This document shows, in pieces, positions 1 through 11,880 of a stretch of 64,000 nucleotides of DNA. Every line of letters starts with the position of its first letter. Position 1 is the stretch's first letter. The notes beneath the pieces are model-generated. The model was not told the DNA's origin, searched no databases, and saw only the letters and a program-made list of their open reading frames with translations. The DNA comes from Isoetes taiwanensis. Lineage: Eukaryota > Streptophyta > Lycopodiopsida > Isoetales > Isoetaceae. A program made the position numbers and the translations under genes. Location of the stretch: positions 12,152,840 through 12,216,839 of the forward strand of contig JAJEKV010000039.1 of the NCBI GenBank assembly GCA_021234155.1, given 5' to 3'.

Positions 1-452
1 AGTAGCAAATCATCCAGAAGGTCTTTCATGTTGTGGATGTGAGCATCTACATCCTCTCCTTCATGCATCTCTATTGCATGCAATTTCTTTTCTAGTAAGA
101 CTCGGTTAACAGCAGTTGCAGATGCATAGAGCTTCAATAGAATCGTCCAGGCCTCTTTGACATCGGGCACATGCTTGACAAGTTTGACGGCAATGTCTCC
201 AAGACTCCCACAAATAAGGATTCTTACCTTCCAATCCCGAGCTTCATGTAAGGCAAGGTCATCTTCCCCTTGCAGAATTCCCACTGCTTTCCCAAGATCC
301 TTTTGATTCACTGATTCGACAATTTGCCAGAGATTCTTGTCCTTCAAGATCATCTGGACTCTACATTTCCAAAGGTGGAAATTTTCCCCTTCAAATCTTT
401 CCACAAAATTCCATTCAGCTAGACCTCCTTGAGCACGTCCAATAGCATACAT
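1..452 (-). CDS. Ty1/copia retrotransposon gag fragment (5' part, runs off the window)
   Basis: An uninterrupted 150-codon minus-strand frame begins at an ATG at 452 (MYAIGRAQGGLAEWNF...) and is still open at base 1. It has the layout of the copia gag N-terminal region (DUF4219/UBN2 families): a W-x-F-ERFEGENFHLWK segment, the LKDKNLW region and, further on, a WTILLKLYASATAVNRVLLEKKLHAIEMHEGEDV stretch seen here only in part by its key blocks (KLYAS, EKKL, EGEDV). These gag proteins assemble the virus-like particle that packages element RNA. The LTR should lie to the right, but no TGGTATCAGAGC-type primer binding site is visible on the minus strand between 453 and 800, so the 5' end is probably rearranged. 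Neither pol nor the other LTR is in view. Family assignment is firm; activity is unknown. Confidence 0.85.
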   Translation of the reverse strand, partial: MYAIGRAQGGLAEWNFVERFEGENFHLWKCRVQMILKDKNLWQIVESVNQKDLGKAVGILQGEDDLALHEARDWKVRILICGSLGDIAVKLVKHVPDVKEAWTILLKLYASATAVNRVLLEKKLHAIEMHEGEDVDAHIHNMKDLLDDLL

Positions 453-2800
453 TTTCTTTTCTTGGTGGTGAGTGGGTGGATGGATAAAAAAAAGTACAGA
501 AAGAGATGCGGCTTAGGCGGCTGGAATTAGTAGTGTCGTGGGCCTATAACCTAATGAAAAACGTATAAAAACTAAGAACAAGGCTATATTTAATTTCAAG
601 GAAAGGTTACAAGCAGACTGATGAAATGATCAGATAAAATAGGAACAACACAACAGATAGTAGCAGATGGTAGGCGCATAGGACTCTTCAAGATCGGCAA
701 TGCTAGAAAAGCTCCTTATGTGCTCTCTTTTATGGGCAAGTCTCTAACGGGATCTTCTAAAATTGGAGTGCATTTAAGGATGCTCCATAATAGTTGGAAG
801 TGATAATCGCCAACTGTGGTGATGCTGGTGCGAACTGAGAATCTCTTTAGCTGATCTGGTTCTGTATAGTCCAACATATATATATATCATGTATGTTACA
901 ATAACATCGTTGCTGCATGTAGAACTAACATATGAGAGGATATGATACTGATAAAAAGGACTGCAAATTATGATCTTGCATATGATGGAAATAGTGAGAG
1001 TTTCATAAGTTCTAGAAAATAAATCCTCAAGTAAATTTGTATACGTCTTTGTAAAAATATGCTGCAATCTTCTGACCTATATATATGTATATATATTGAA
1101 AGTCCTAAACACTTTGCCTTTCAAGCTGAAAGCTAGACAGTCTAGCACATAAATGGAATCCAAAAGTCTATTTTATAGACAAGGACATCAACAATCTTCA
1201 ATGAAAGGTAATGGCTGGTGTCGAATATTTTAACTTCCAGTATGTTCACTACTAAACTTTAAAACCTTTTATAACCACGATCAAGTCATATGAATATTTG
1301 GATCCCTTATCAGCGTGCATGGGTCTTTCCCAGCACAAAAAATCTACTATCTATAAGGCTCACGTTCTTATGCAATATTGTTTTCTTCGAAGAAGGGGGA
1401 ATCATAAGGTTGAGATGTGCATAGATCATCGCAGAGTGAAAGAACTTAATTTAAACATATGTCCAAAAACCTCATAAGTGAGCAGTAGCAGCAGCGGCTA
1501 GGGCGGTGGTGGAGGTGAGCCTACCACCACCTTACCCTGCTTCCGGATCAGCAGCGGGGCATGGAGCAAAGATCTGGGACTAGATGTCAGGCTAGGATGC
1601 CTTCTACTGTGAGTTTGAATGTCATGGATCTTCTTCATTTTTTTTTTTAAGATGCAGTTTGTAGGCGATCTTCAATTTTGATTCAGTTTTAGTTGCATGT
1701 TTTCATCTCTTTCTTGCAATTCTCAAAGGATTAAACTATCACTTAGAGGATAGGCTCGGTAGGCCCTTCCCTGATGCGTCGCTTCTTTGAGGCTGGATCG
1801 ACCTAGGAAGGATAAAATCTGTGCACTCTGAGTTGTCTCAAATTAAAGCAAATTCATGTTCTGGATTTATACTGGGTAAGCTTCATCTGAAAAGGTAAAA
1901 TCTTGCAGTTCTTCAAAGCATTTTGATTCTACTCTTACCCTTTCTTGTTGGCGAAAAGGCAAAAATAAGTTTTAAAGAAAAGATCGGGTACTCAGGCACT
2001 TTGGGGGCTCCTTAGTTTGTATGCAAAGAGACTATTGGGATGGTTTTGTAGGGGTATGAAGTAAGCAGGAAATATCTACACATCTTGCACCAGACTTTTG
2101 AGGGAGGAGTTTGATGGCTGGGCATATATTTTGTCTAGCTAGCTTCAAGTTGACTGCTTACCCCGACAATGCAACATTTGTTCCAATTTAGCTCATAGGT
2201 CATTTATTTGTACATAAGCCAAGAGACCAAAATCCATAAAGCGGTGGCAGCTTTATGAGCAGAATGGCAAGCTGCTCTTCTTACACTGATTTGTTTTCTT
2301 TCTTTCACTTCTTTTGTATTTTGGTAAGAGTAAATATGTGCAGAGATATTTCATACAAGAGCCATGTGGAATTGTTCACCTTGCAGTGGCAGCTTGGTGG
2401 TGTAGCTGGTCTTTTATTTTACTTCAAAAGTAGTGTAGTGGTATTGTCCTAGTTAACAAGATGGTTGTGCTTATATTTATCAAGGATGTATGGGCTCCTT
2501 GATGGGATAATGGAAGAGGAAGACGCACTCACATGGTGACCCTTTTAGTGGAGATTGCTGAGCTAGGGGACTAGACAGGAGCTTCTATATCTGCACCAGG
2601 CTTTAGGGGAGGAGTTTGGCAACTGGGCTTGTACTAAGTCTAGCCAGCTTTAGACTCCTCTGTGACCTCGACAATACAACACTCCACTATGCACCTTAGA
2701 CATAGCAACATCATGAGAGCCAAGTTCCATGAACTATTGGTATCTATCTTATGCTTCTTTTGTTCTGCTGCTACTCATTTGTGTAAATTTCAGCTCATGG
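453..2800. other. AT-rich non-coding stretch with one diverged internal duplication
   Basis: No convincing coding region. Short open frames here are below 100 codons and lack recognisable motifs. A segment at about 2060-2190 (a gagggaggagtttg block followed by ccccgacaatgcaac) recurs in diverged form at about 2585-2690 (ggggaggagtttgg and ctcgacaatacaac), so one old duplication is present. A TA-rich microsatellite lies near 879-891. The part next to the gag fragment may be a worn LTR, but its ends cannot be defined. Confidence 0.4.
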
Positions 2801-2927
2801 AGGATGAAGATATTGAGGTTACTCCTATAGTAGTCTCTTGAAGTTAGAAACATGGTATTCTCTACATTTTATTATATAAAATATAGAAAATTCCTTTTCT
2901 CTCTCCCCCCCCCCCCAAAAAAAAAAG

Positions 2928-3454
2928 GTGCTTGCGCACTGTGGGTTGCCCTTAAATCTACTCATACTAGAGGCCAGACCTGAAGGAGTGATTAAGAGTG
3001 AATCCTGCCATGAAAATGATGTTATCAGTGCCATAGAAGCTTGGTTGATCTGCAAAGGTCAGAACTGGAAGGTCTTTCTTCGTTACTGCCTGATAATTCT
3101 GTTCTACTCAAAAGGAAAATGTCCAATATTAAGCTACACAAGAATCGAAAGTGTAATCAAGGCGGACGTGTTCGCCCTTCCAAACCCAAGCGGGAAGGGG
3201 CAAAGGATTGCAAAAAGTCTGCGAAAGCAGAAGCTGTAACAGAGTGCAAATTTGAGCCCAAAGAACCAAAATCTGAGGCTAGAAAATCAAAATTGGAAGC
3301 CCAAACAAAGACTCAGTTGAAGATCTGGTTAAGGACTTCAAACGAAAGCCGTGTACTGTCTAACCAGGTCCCCAAACTGGCGATGGCGAACAAGTTCAAA
3401 ACAAGAAGAATTAGGAGAAAAAATAATAGAGAAGATGGCCTGATTCAAAGCTAA
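2928..3454 (+). other. Unrecognised lysine-rich open region (possible gene relic)
   Basis: Two overlapping plus-strand frames are open here: one about 2928-3239, the other about 3041-3454. The second encodes a very basic tail (SKPKREGAKDCKKSAKAEA, KFEPKEPKSEARKSKLEAQ, TRRIRRKNNRED). Switching between them near 3041 would give one continuous acidic-then-basic protein, which could reflect a frameshifted gene or an unrecognised splice. A C/A homopolymer run lies just upstream (about 2906-2926). I do not recognise the product. It may be a relic exon or a chance open frame. Confidence 0.18.
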
Positions 3455-3825
3455 AGACGTATAATGATGATCGATGACCATCAACCCTTCCCTTAATGCT
3501 GTCTAACATAGTGGTTAAAATCACCAAAGTTGTCCAAACAGGCCCCTAGACTATCGGCCATCAAGAAAAGGGTTTTCCCTTCGGGCAACTTAAAAAACGT
3601 TTAAATCTGTTCAAACATATGTCTTACCTCTCCAAGGCCTTTAGCAAAGATCCTTTTAAAGATAATTAGCAGCCCTAAGCTTAAAACAGGTGTATTTCAA
3701 ACTTAGGCCATGACATGGTTATAAATTCAACAATGTACAAAATCTTCTCCGATATCTAGACGTTTAACCTATAATACAAGGCTTATAGTTCAAAGAATTC
3801 CAAAGATTATGCAAAATCATTCAAA

Positions 3826-5065
3826 ATCGAAGCCTTGCCTTCCATCCATGGTAAAAACTTGCTCCAATTCGATGCGAGCCAGTTGTATGGTGGTTGCTGA
3901 GCTACACAAATTGGTTATAGCCATGCTTGTGTAGAGGTTTTAGGGTTACAAAGTTCCTTCTAAATTCCTTGAGATTCCATCAAGGTTCTCTTAAATTTCT
4001 TAAGATTTCTTAAAAATTCCCTTAGATTCTCTAAGGTTCCACAAAGATTCCCTAATAGATCACACCAGATTCCCTTAAATTCCTTCTAGATTCCTTGAGA
4101 TTCTGTCAAGTTTCCCTTACATACCCTTTGACTCCTTAAAGATTCCTCTAGATTCTTCAAGGTTCCATCAAGATTCCCTTAGGTTCTCTTAATATTTCAT
4201 TAGATTCCTCGACATGTCTTTACCATGGATGGAAGGCAAGGTTTCGATGCGAGCCAGCTGTATAGTGGTCACTGAGCTACACAAGTTATGTTATAGCCAT
4301 GCTCATGTAGAGGTTTTAGGGTTACAAAATTCCTTCTAAATTCCTTGAGATTCCATCAAGGTTCTCTTAAATTGCTTAAGATTTCTTAAAGATTCCCTTA
4401 GATTCTCTAAGGTTCCACAAAGATTCCCTAGATTCCTCTGGATTTTCTAACATTCCCAAAGATCACTCAAGATTCCATGAAATTTCTTCTAGATTCCTTG
4501 AGATTCTATCAAGTTTCCCTTAAATACCCTTTGACTCCTTAAAGATTCCCCTAGATTCTTCAAGGTTCTATCAAGATTCCCTTAAGTTCTCTTACTATGC
4601 CATTAGATTCCTCAACATTTCTTTACCATGGATGGAAGGCAAGGCTTCGATGCGATATAGCATTTAGAACCTTATTGAAGCGATTAACTTCCAATATTTT
4701 AATTATAACAATAATTGTAAGGCATGTTATAGCCATGCTCGTGTAGAGGTTTTAGGGTTACAAAGTTCCTTCTAAATTCCTTGAGATTCCATCAAGGTTC
4801 TCTTAAATTTCTTAAGATTTCTTAAAGATTCCCTTAGATTCTCTAAGGTTCCACACAGATTCCCCTAGATTTTCTAACATATCCATAGATCACTCAAGAT
4901 TCCCTTAAATTCCTTCTAGATTCCTTGACATTCTGTCAAGTTTCCCTTAAATACCCTTTGACTCCTTAAAGATTCCCCTAGATTCTTCAAGGTTCCATCA
5001 AGATTCCCTTAGGTTCTCTTAATATTCCATTAGATTCCTCGACATTCTATGAATATCCCTTTAGA
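3826..5065. repeat. Tandem repeat, about 400 bp unit, three copies, with inverted caps
   Basis: Three copies of one unit start near 3905, 4265 and 4720, each with the block gtagaggttttagggttaca followed by a run of gattcc/ttcctt-type short repeats (ttccttgagattcc, gattctctaaggttcc, gattcttcaaggttc). The inner text is itself a degenerate array of a roughly 11-14 base T/C-rich motif. The block ccttgccttccatccatgg at about 3833-3851 is the reverse complement of ccatggatggaaggcaagg at about 4215-4233 and 4625-4643, so the array is bounded by inverted copies. No coding frame survives. This looks like satellite-type or terminal-repeat DNA of an element I cannot name. Confidence 0.8.
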
Positions 5066-6638
5066 TTTCTCTGAAATTTGTTTTAGCATGACGGTGCTTG
5101 TTCCCACAACAACAAAACGGTGTCGAATCATAACTCATTGGAAAGCTCTCGATGAGACGAATCCAATGGCATGGGCCCCGTCTTGACTCAACTCCTCCAT
5201 AGCAAGCCATGGCCATTTGAATGTGATACTAAAAAAGGAAGCTTCCTAGAAAGTCAATGGCGTTAATTGTCCCATTAATAAAAACTTTAACGAATAAGAT
5301 TCTCCCTTCTCCTTTTGATCTAACGGCTAAAATTTGTTACACCAAATCCATCTTTTAAAGTATCTTCCTAGCATCTTCCCAAGAAAATTTGAGGGCTAGA
5401 ATTCCACCTTTCCCTTTTGATCCGGCCTAGAGGCGGCAGATTTCAAAAGAAAATCAAACCCACTTTGTTGAAGACAAGCCAAAGAATATTTCAAAAGCAC
5501 CTCGCTTATAAGAATTATATAATTTAGATAAGGGATCAATGCTAATAAAAGGAATAACTCGCCATTTCTCGAATCTATGGAAGAAAAGGAAAGGCAGTGA
5601 TTCAAGGGGGATTCACTGTGGGTGCCATACAATGTGCCTGAGTGACTCATAAGGGGTTTTTTCGACCCATTTTCACATGTATATATATGAGTTAAGGGGT
5701 TTTCTTGCCACTATTTGGGGGTAAATTTTGTATAGAAGGGGTCGAATTTGCCTTTGAAAAAAAATATGTACATGGGTGCTTTTGGTCACCCTCTTCACGC
5801 ACATGGCATACCCCCCTTTGTATAAGTGCATCCCCCAGGCAGTGATTAAGGAAGAGGGAGGCATCAAACAAAAAAGGACTTATGCAGCCTTCATAAAGGC
5901 ATCAAACAAAAAAGGACTTATGCAGCCTTCATAAAGACACGGCGTATGCAAAAACATGGGGAACCAAGGAAGATCTGGACAGCATTGCCCATCGCAAATC
6001 AGAGCTACCTGATGAAGACTTGAAGCCCAGAGACTAATTCCAACTGTGATTTCCTTTTTCAGATACTTGAGATAATCTTTAGTGATTTATCTTGTATTCT
6101 AGAAGCCGTACTAATATCTTAGGCGATGATGGATTTAGCGAGGAAGCCAGAACAAATAGCCATGTCTTCTAGCCCTTTCGAAGGTGGATATGGTCGAGTG
6201 GATGAGTATTGTGCTAAAATAGTTTTGTTCAAATAAAGAAAATTTCTCTTGAAGTGTTTAAGCTGTGATTATATACACTATCTATTGAATGTGAATGTTT
6301 AAATCCCTCCCCTCCTCCCTCCTTCTCTTGATATAAAGAACTAAGATTTTTGTACAAGAGCTAACCTGCATAATCGTGGATTATTTCATGGATTTTGTAA
6401 TGAAATTTGTGGTGTTTATTTTTATGTTAGGGACAATACCTATCTACCCATCTATTGCCCAAACTAAAAGAAATTTGTGTGATGTCACCCATAGACTTTT
6501 AGTTTATGCCCGTGGAATATCCATGATATCCATAGGGTTTGTTAGCTTGTAAACTCTACTTGGCTTTTTGCATTTTAGAACGAACGCCATACCCAGGACT
6601 ATTCATGAATCAGGCACATATACATTTAAATATAATGT
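5066..6638. other. Intergenic stretch, no gene seen
   Basis: No supported coding region. It holds the 3' flank of the minus-strand PPR gene, whose stop codon is at 6639-6641, plus a 38-bp duplication annotated separately. AT-rich text with short pyrimidine tracts (about 6307-6328) only. Confidence 0.5.
5861..5936. repeat. Perfect 38-bp tandem duplication
   Basis: The 38-base unit beginning gcatcaaacaaaaaaggact and ending cttcataaag occurs twice, at 5861-5898 and 5899-5936, with no mismatch. It is a recent local duplication in non-coding DNA. Confidence 0.95.
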
Positions 6639-9600
6639 TTAGAGGCCCTCCAGAATGTGAGACTCAGAGCATATTCTTATTTCTATATCAAAATCTGCCA
6701 TCAAGGTATCAATTTTATCATCACCAAGATCACTATTGCTGTCCACTGCAGCAATTTCGGATTTCCAACATTGCTTGGAGTGTTCCATTGCATCAACGTC
6801 AGCATAAATGTTAGACATAAGTATATACCCAGGAACGCAATCAGGATTCAGGCGAACCACTTTGTTAAAGCATCGTTTCCCCATCTGCAGATCTCCATGC
6901 ATTTTACAGGCATTCAGCAGCGACTTCCATCCAGCAACAAGAGGTTGATCAGAAGCTTGAAGTAAATCTTCTGCTTCTTCCAAATATCCTGCACGACCAA
7001 GAAGATCAACTATACAAGTATAATGGTTTCCTTCTGGCATGATGCTATGATGATCCTTTATATGCTGAAAATACCAGTGGCCCTTATCTAACAAACCTGC
7101 ATGACTACATGCAACAAGGATACATAGGAACGTGACCCTGTCTGGAGTTATGCCCTCCTTTTGCATCTTTCTAATGCATTCTAAGGCAAGAGCTCCTTTG
7201 CCATGCAGGGCATATCCTGCAGTTAATGTATTCCATGACACTATGTCTCTACTGGACAGCAGGTTAAAGACCTCCTGTGCCTCCTCCATGCATCCACATT
7301 TGGCATACATATCAATAAGGGTGTTCCCCAAAACAACATCCAACTCAAGCCCATATTTTAAAATATGGTCATGGACAAATCGGCCCACTTCAATCGCCCC
7401 AATGCTGCCACATGCATTCAAGATGATTGAAAACGTGACTTGATTCGGCTTTAACCCTTCCTCTTGCATCTTCTTGAAATAGTGTAGAACATACAGATTC
7501 TCACCATGCTGTGCATGTCCCGCAATTAATGTATTCCACGACACCACATCTCGATTTGCTAAGTTATGAAAGACCATGTGCAACTCCTTTAAACTACCAC
7601 ATTTAGCATACATGTGGACAATGGTATTTATCACAAGTAGGTCTTCTTCCATCCCATGTGCCAAAACCTGTTCATGCAGAAGTCTCCCTTGCAGTACAGA
7701 CTCTATACCACTACATGCCTTTAAGGCACTCAAAAATGTAACTTTGTTAGGCCTTATACCTTCCAAAAGCATTTCTTCAAAACAGTCTAGTGCAATATGA
7801 TTCTCACCAAATTGTGTACATCCTGCAATCAACACATTCCAGGAGACTAGATCCCAGATTGACAGAGCATCAAAGACTTTAAATGACTCTTGTAGACTAC
7901 CACACTTGGCATACATATCAAGGAGGGTATTGTTAATCATGAGATCAGGGTCGAGCCCCAATTGTATAACCTGGCCGTGTATAAGCCTGCCATGCTCTAT
8001 TGCTTCTAGGTTACTACATGCTTTCAAGATACATAAAAATGTAACTTTATCTGGTTCTAGACTTTCCTCTTGCATGGCCTGATAGCAATCAAAAGCAAGA
8101 TAATTTGCACCATGTTGTGAATATGCTGCAATCATCGCTCCCCAGCAGACAACATTTCGTTCTGCCAACTTGTCGAAGACCTTCTGTGATTCTTCCAAGC
8201 TTCCACATTTAGCATACATATCCACAAGGGCACTGCCCAGATTGACATCCAATTCAAGACCATTATTTACAATTTGGATATGAACCACTCTTCCCCACAC
8301 TACACATTCTATGTTACTGCATGCTTTCAAAATGCTCAAAAATGTAATTTGTTCTGGTTTTATCCCCTTATCTTGCATTCTTTCTAAATAACCTATGGCA
8401 GTAAGATTTTCTCCATGCTGAACATATCCTGCAATCAGTGCATTCCAAGAAATTGTTGCTTGATATGGTAACTGATTGAACACTTTGTCTGATTCCTGCA
8501 AGCTACCACATTTGGCATACATTTCAATCAGGGTGCTGCCTACAATGGACTCCCACTCAATTCCTTGTCTTAAGATCTTTTCATGGACAAGCCTACCATA
8601 TTCAATAAAACTTATACCTCCACATGCTGCCAGGATGCTTGAGAATGTGAATCTATCTGGCTTTATGTATTCGTCTTGCATCTGTTCGGAGCAGTCCAGT
8701 ACACCATCTTCACTTTGTTGGGCATAACCCGCAAGCAATGTATTCCATAGTACAACGCTGCAGTTAGGAAACTTTGCAAAGATTTCTTGTGCATCCTCCA
8801 AGCTACTACATTTAACATACATATCCACAAGAGCACACCCTACAGCCAGATCTAAATGCAGCCCATGCCACGAAATCCAGCCATGGATAAGCTTACCCCA
8901 TGATAAGGATCTTATATTCGTACAAGCTTTCAAAGCACTCAGAAGTGTCACTTCATTTGGTCTTATGCAATCATTTTGCATCTTCTCCAAACAATCAAGA
9001 ACAAGGAGGCATAGGCCATGTTGAGCATAGCCTGTCACTAATGCATTCCAAGATACAACATCTCGATTTGTTAAATTCTCAAACACTTTGTGTGACTCCT
9101 CTAAACTACCACATTTGGCATACATATCTATAAGTGTATTTTCCAGAATCACACTCCATCTAGGCCCATGTTTTAAGTTTTGAGCATGAATGAGCCTACC
9201 ATGAACAAGGCTTCCAATGTTAGTACATGCTCCTAATACAATCGAGTATGTACTTGCCTCTGGCAGTATGCCTTCCTGCTGCATCTCATAGAAACAGTTC
9301 AATGCAAGAGTACTCTTGCCGTGCCAGGCATAGGCTGCGATCATTGCACCCCATGACACAACATTTTGATCTGGCATTTCCCTAAATACTTTGCATGACT
9401 CATACAAGCTACCACATTTACCATAGACATCAACAAGGGCACTGCACAAGACGGCATCCAATTGGATGCCATTTTGATTACCTTGACCATGGATGCATCT
9501 TACATTCTGAATCATCGACAACTCATGGCAGGCCTTGAAAACAGCAAGATAAACATACTTGTCAAATTTGACACCTGATCGTTGCATTTTGTTGAGCAAT

Positions 9601-10216
9601 TCCATGGCAATCTCACCTTGCCCAAGACTAGCATGCGCAGAAATAATGGAGCTCCATGAATAAACTGTTGGATGCACAACATTATTGAATGCTTCATTTG
9701 CTTCAGGAAGGTTGCCACAACATGCGAATAGGCGAACAAGATGATCAGCCAAAACTGCAATAGAATTGTGTCCCCTCTGGACCATAAGAGATTGCACTCG
9801 CCTGCCAGACTCCAGTTTCTCCTTGCCAGTGCATATTTGAAGAAGACGGTAAGCATTATTTCTAGATATAGGAATGACACGCTGCTGCAGAAGCTCAAAT
9901 GCTGCATCTAAGGCACCTTCTTTGCATAAAGGATCTAAGGCCCAGAAGCTGATAAAGACGAGGACGGTATTTAGCCATAAACGACAAACTGATAGAATAG
10001 AGGCTGACAGAATCTACCATACCTTCTAGAACTTTTGTTCGACTCCTGAATGTGTGGTTCTGCAAATGCGTTCTCAGAAAAACGAACTGTGAATACGAGG
10101 AAGACGAAATCATCGAAGGGGTTTTGTACAATTGTGCATCCTCTTAGTTGGAGAGAAAATGATCTGTCAACCCTGATGAATGACGGAGTGCTCTTCCTGA
10201 TCAGAGGCACTCTCAT
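6639..10216 (-). CDS. PLS-class pentatricopeptide repeat protein, 1167 aa, one 74-nt intron near the start
   Basis: PPR proteins bind organellar RNA one base per repeat and act in RNA editing, splicing or processing in chloroplasts or mitochondria. Exon 2 (9948-6639) encodes nine full P-L-S triads, each with a VVSWNxLIxGYAQHG-like and a [11 protein letters not shown]-like block, then an incomplete E-type region (LLGRAGYLEEAEDLL). There is no E+/DYW tail; the protein ends in an unrelated acidic stretch (SNSDLGDDKIDTLMADFD). The long frame has no ATG before the repeats, only a TAG upstream. Removing 10022-9949 (AAG|GTATGG ... TTTATCAG|C) joins it in phase to an exon starting at ATG 10216 (MRVPLIRKSTPSFIRVDRSF), preceded by an in-frame TAA. 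That basic, Ser-rich start suits an organelle transit peptide. The exon join is inferred; the PPR family call is certain. Confidence 0.9.
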
Positions 10217-10277
10217 GATCAGATTCTTCTTTTAGCTTCATTTCGCGTCCAGTTGTTGCTGCTCGTTGGAATGCGAT

Positions 10278-10323
10278 AAACCCTATAGACCAGTAAATCG
10301 AACTCGATAAACCCTAAACCCTA
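10278..10323. promoter_or_regulatory. Three telo-box motifs upstream of the 1167-aa PPR gene
   Basis: AAACCCTA occurs at 10278-10285, 10309-10316 and 10316-10323, the last two overlapping into AAACCCTAAACCCTA. They lie 62-107 bp upstream of the PPR start codon (ATG at 10216, minus strand). Telo-boxes are known promoter elements of plant growth and translation-related genes; a role here is inference. Confidence 0.5.
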
Positions 10324-11880
10324 TATGTGGGATATTTGAAACAAGGTGCTGCGCACCAGGGGTTGCCCTTCGGTGGCCCTGTGTTTTCATGGGTTCTGTT
10401 CCATTTTTTGTGCTGGGTCTTGTTCAAAATCCAAAGATTACAACATATGGGATCAATATTCTTGGACCAAAGTAGCATGCAAGTCCTTTTTACATGTGTC
10501 CCAAAAACATGGCCAAAACTGAGAGTTGCAAAGATAATAATTGTGATGCCAATATGTCTATGTGAGTGGTATTCATGACCAACAGATTTATGCCCTAAAT
10601 AAAGCTCCACAACATCAAGTAGATGCTGGGAAATATGCTAAAATACTCATTACACACTTGGATATGTGATCTTCAACAAAACATTTATATCACATAAAAC
10701 AGCTGGATGCAATAGCTTGCCATTCCACAACATCAAGTAGAAGCTGGCATCAAGTAGATGCTGGGTGGTACCAGAATATCAAGTAAATGCTCTTCAATAC
10801 ATGTTGGCCAATCTCTATCTCTTGGCAACTCCGTTTATATTATTCCACGTCGAGCACAGTGCCCAGCTTTAATCTTCAAAAGAAGCTTTATTTAGCTCTT
10901 TGAATTCTGATGCATTAAAGATAAAGTCAGATCCTGATATACCTAATTATTAGAATTTATAGTCTCACTAGCTTACTGTGATCTCGAACTTGCATCCTTA
11001 CCATGTTTATGTTTTGAAGTATCACCCTGCTTCTCGGTTCCAAAACAGAATCCAATGCTTTTCCAAAATTCACAATCGTATGATTTGCTCAAATTCAAAT
11101 AATGGATGACATTGATGTCCCAATCTTTTGCACTACAAATCAGTGCACATGCTAAGAGTCTCTTTGAGAGAAGAACATGTTAATACAATAAGAGATAAAG
11201 GATGCTAATTTAATTTAAAACTAAAAAAACTAAGTTGCAAAGCTCAAAATCAAGCTTCCTAGCTAATATTTGGATTGAAAAAAATACATTCACCAAGGAG
11301 AAAACGAAATCCCAACCTGAATTCCTACTCCTAAACATGTAGATAATGCATAAAAATGCTCTGAAACTCTGCAACCTAAGAAGCAAGAAGAAATATGCTT
11401 CATATTTTGCTTCTTTTGTCTGATTGTTGCTTGTTTCATCTAATTTAACTCAAGGGCAAAACATTACATATTATCTGGCATGAATGCAACCATCACTTGT
11501 TGATGACCAGAACAGCTTGACCTTGCCTATATATGCTTCAATCAATGTAAACTAATGCTGGACCTGAAAAGAAATATTAGAATAACTCCATCATCTGATT
11601 AGGTTGAGCCGGAACAACTGCTGCTCTCTTGTGGTGGAAAAGACATTGCCTATAAAACATGAAACGGGCCTTGGCCATACCATACTGAATTTACAGGGCA
11701 AAACTTCAGTGTTCGAAATTCGACAGAGATAACTACTATTTCTGTCTTCCACACGGCCTCCATGCCGCTTATGTCCAAATCTATCGAGCATATCCCGAGC
11801 CAAAAAATCATACCAATTTTTCTTTCTTGAGTTTTGAAAAATCCCAAATATTTTCCGGCAGACAAGTCTTTTAAAACCTT
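10324..11880. other. Intergenic stretch, no gene seen
   Basis: No supported gene. The block ggtgctgcgcaccaggggtt near 10345 loosely resembles ggtgcttgcgcactgtgggt near 2927, so both may be remains of the same short repeat. The rest is AT-rich sequence without motifs I can name. Confidence 0.4.

Noticed and set aside
774-1067. 97-codon minus-strand frame
   Set aside because: Low complexity, Ile/Tyr/Thr-rich and without motifs, in AT-rich DNA. Chance frame.
6639-9797. PPR gene starting at the first codon of the longest single frame (GTG at 9797)
   Set aside because: The PPR-like sequence continues upstream in frame (LESGRRV, NNAYRLLQICTG), and a phase-compatible intron leads to an ATG exon at 10216.
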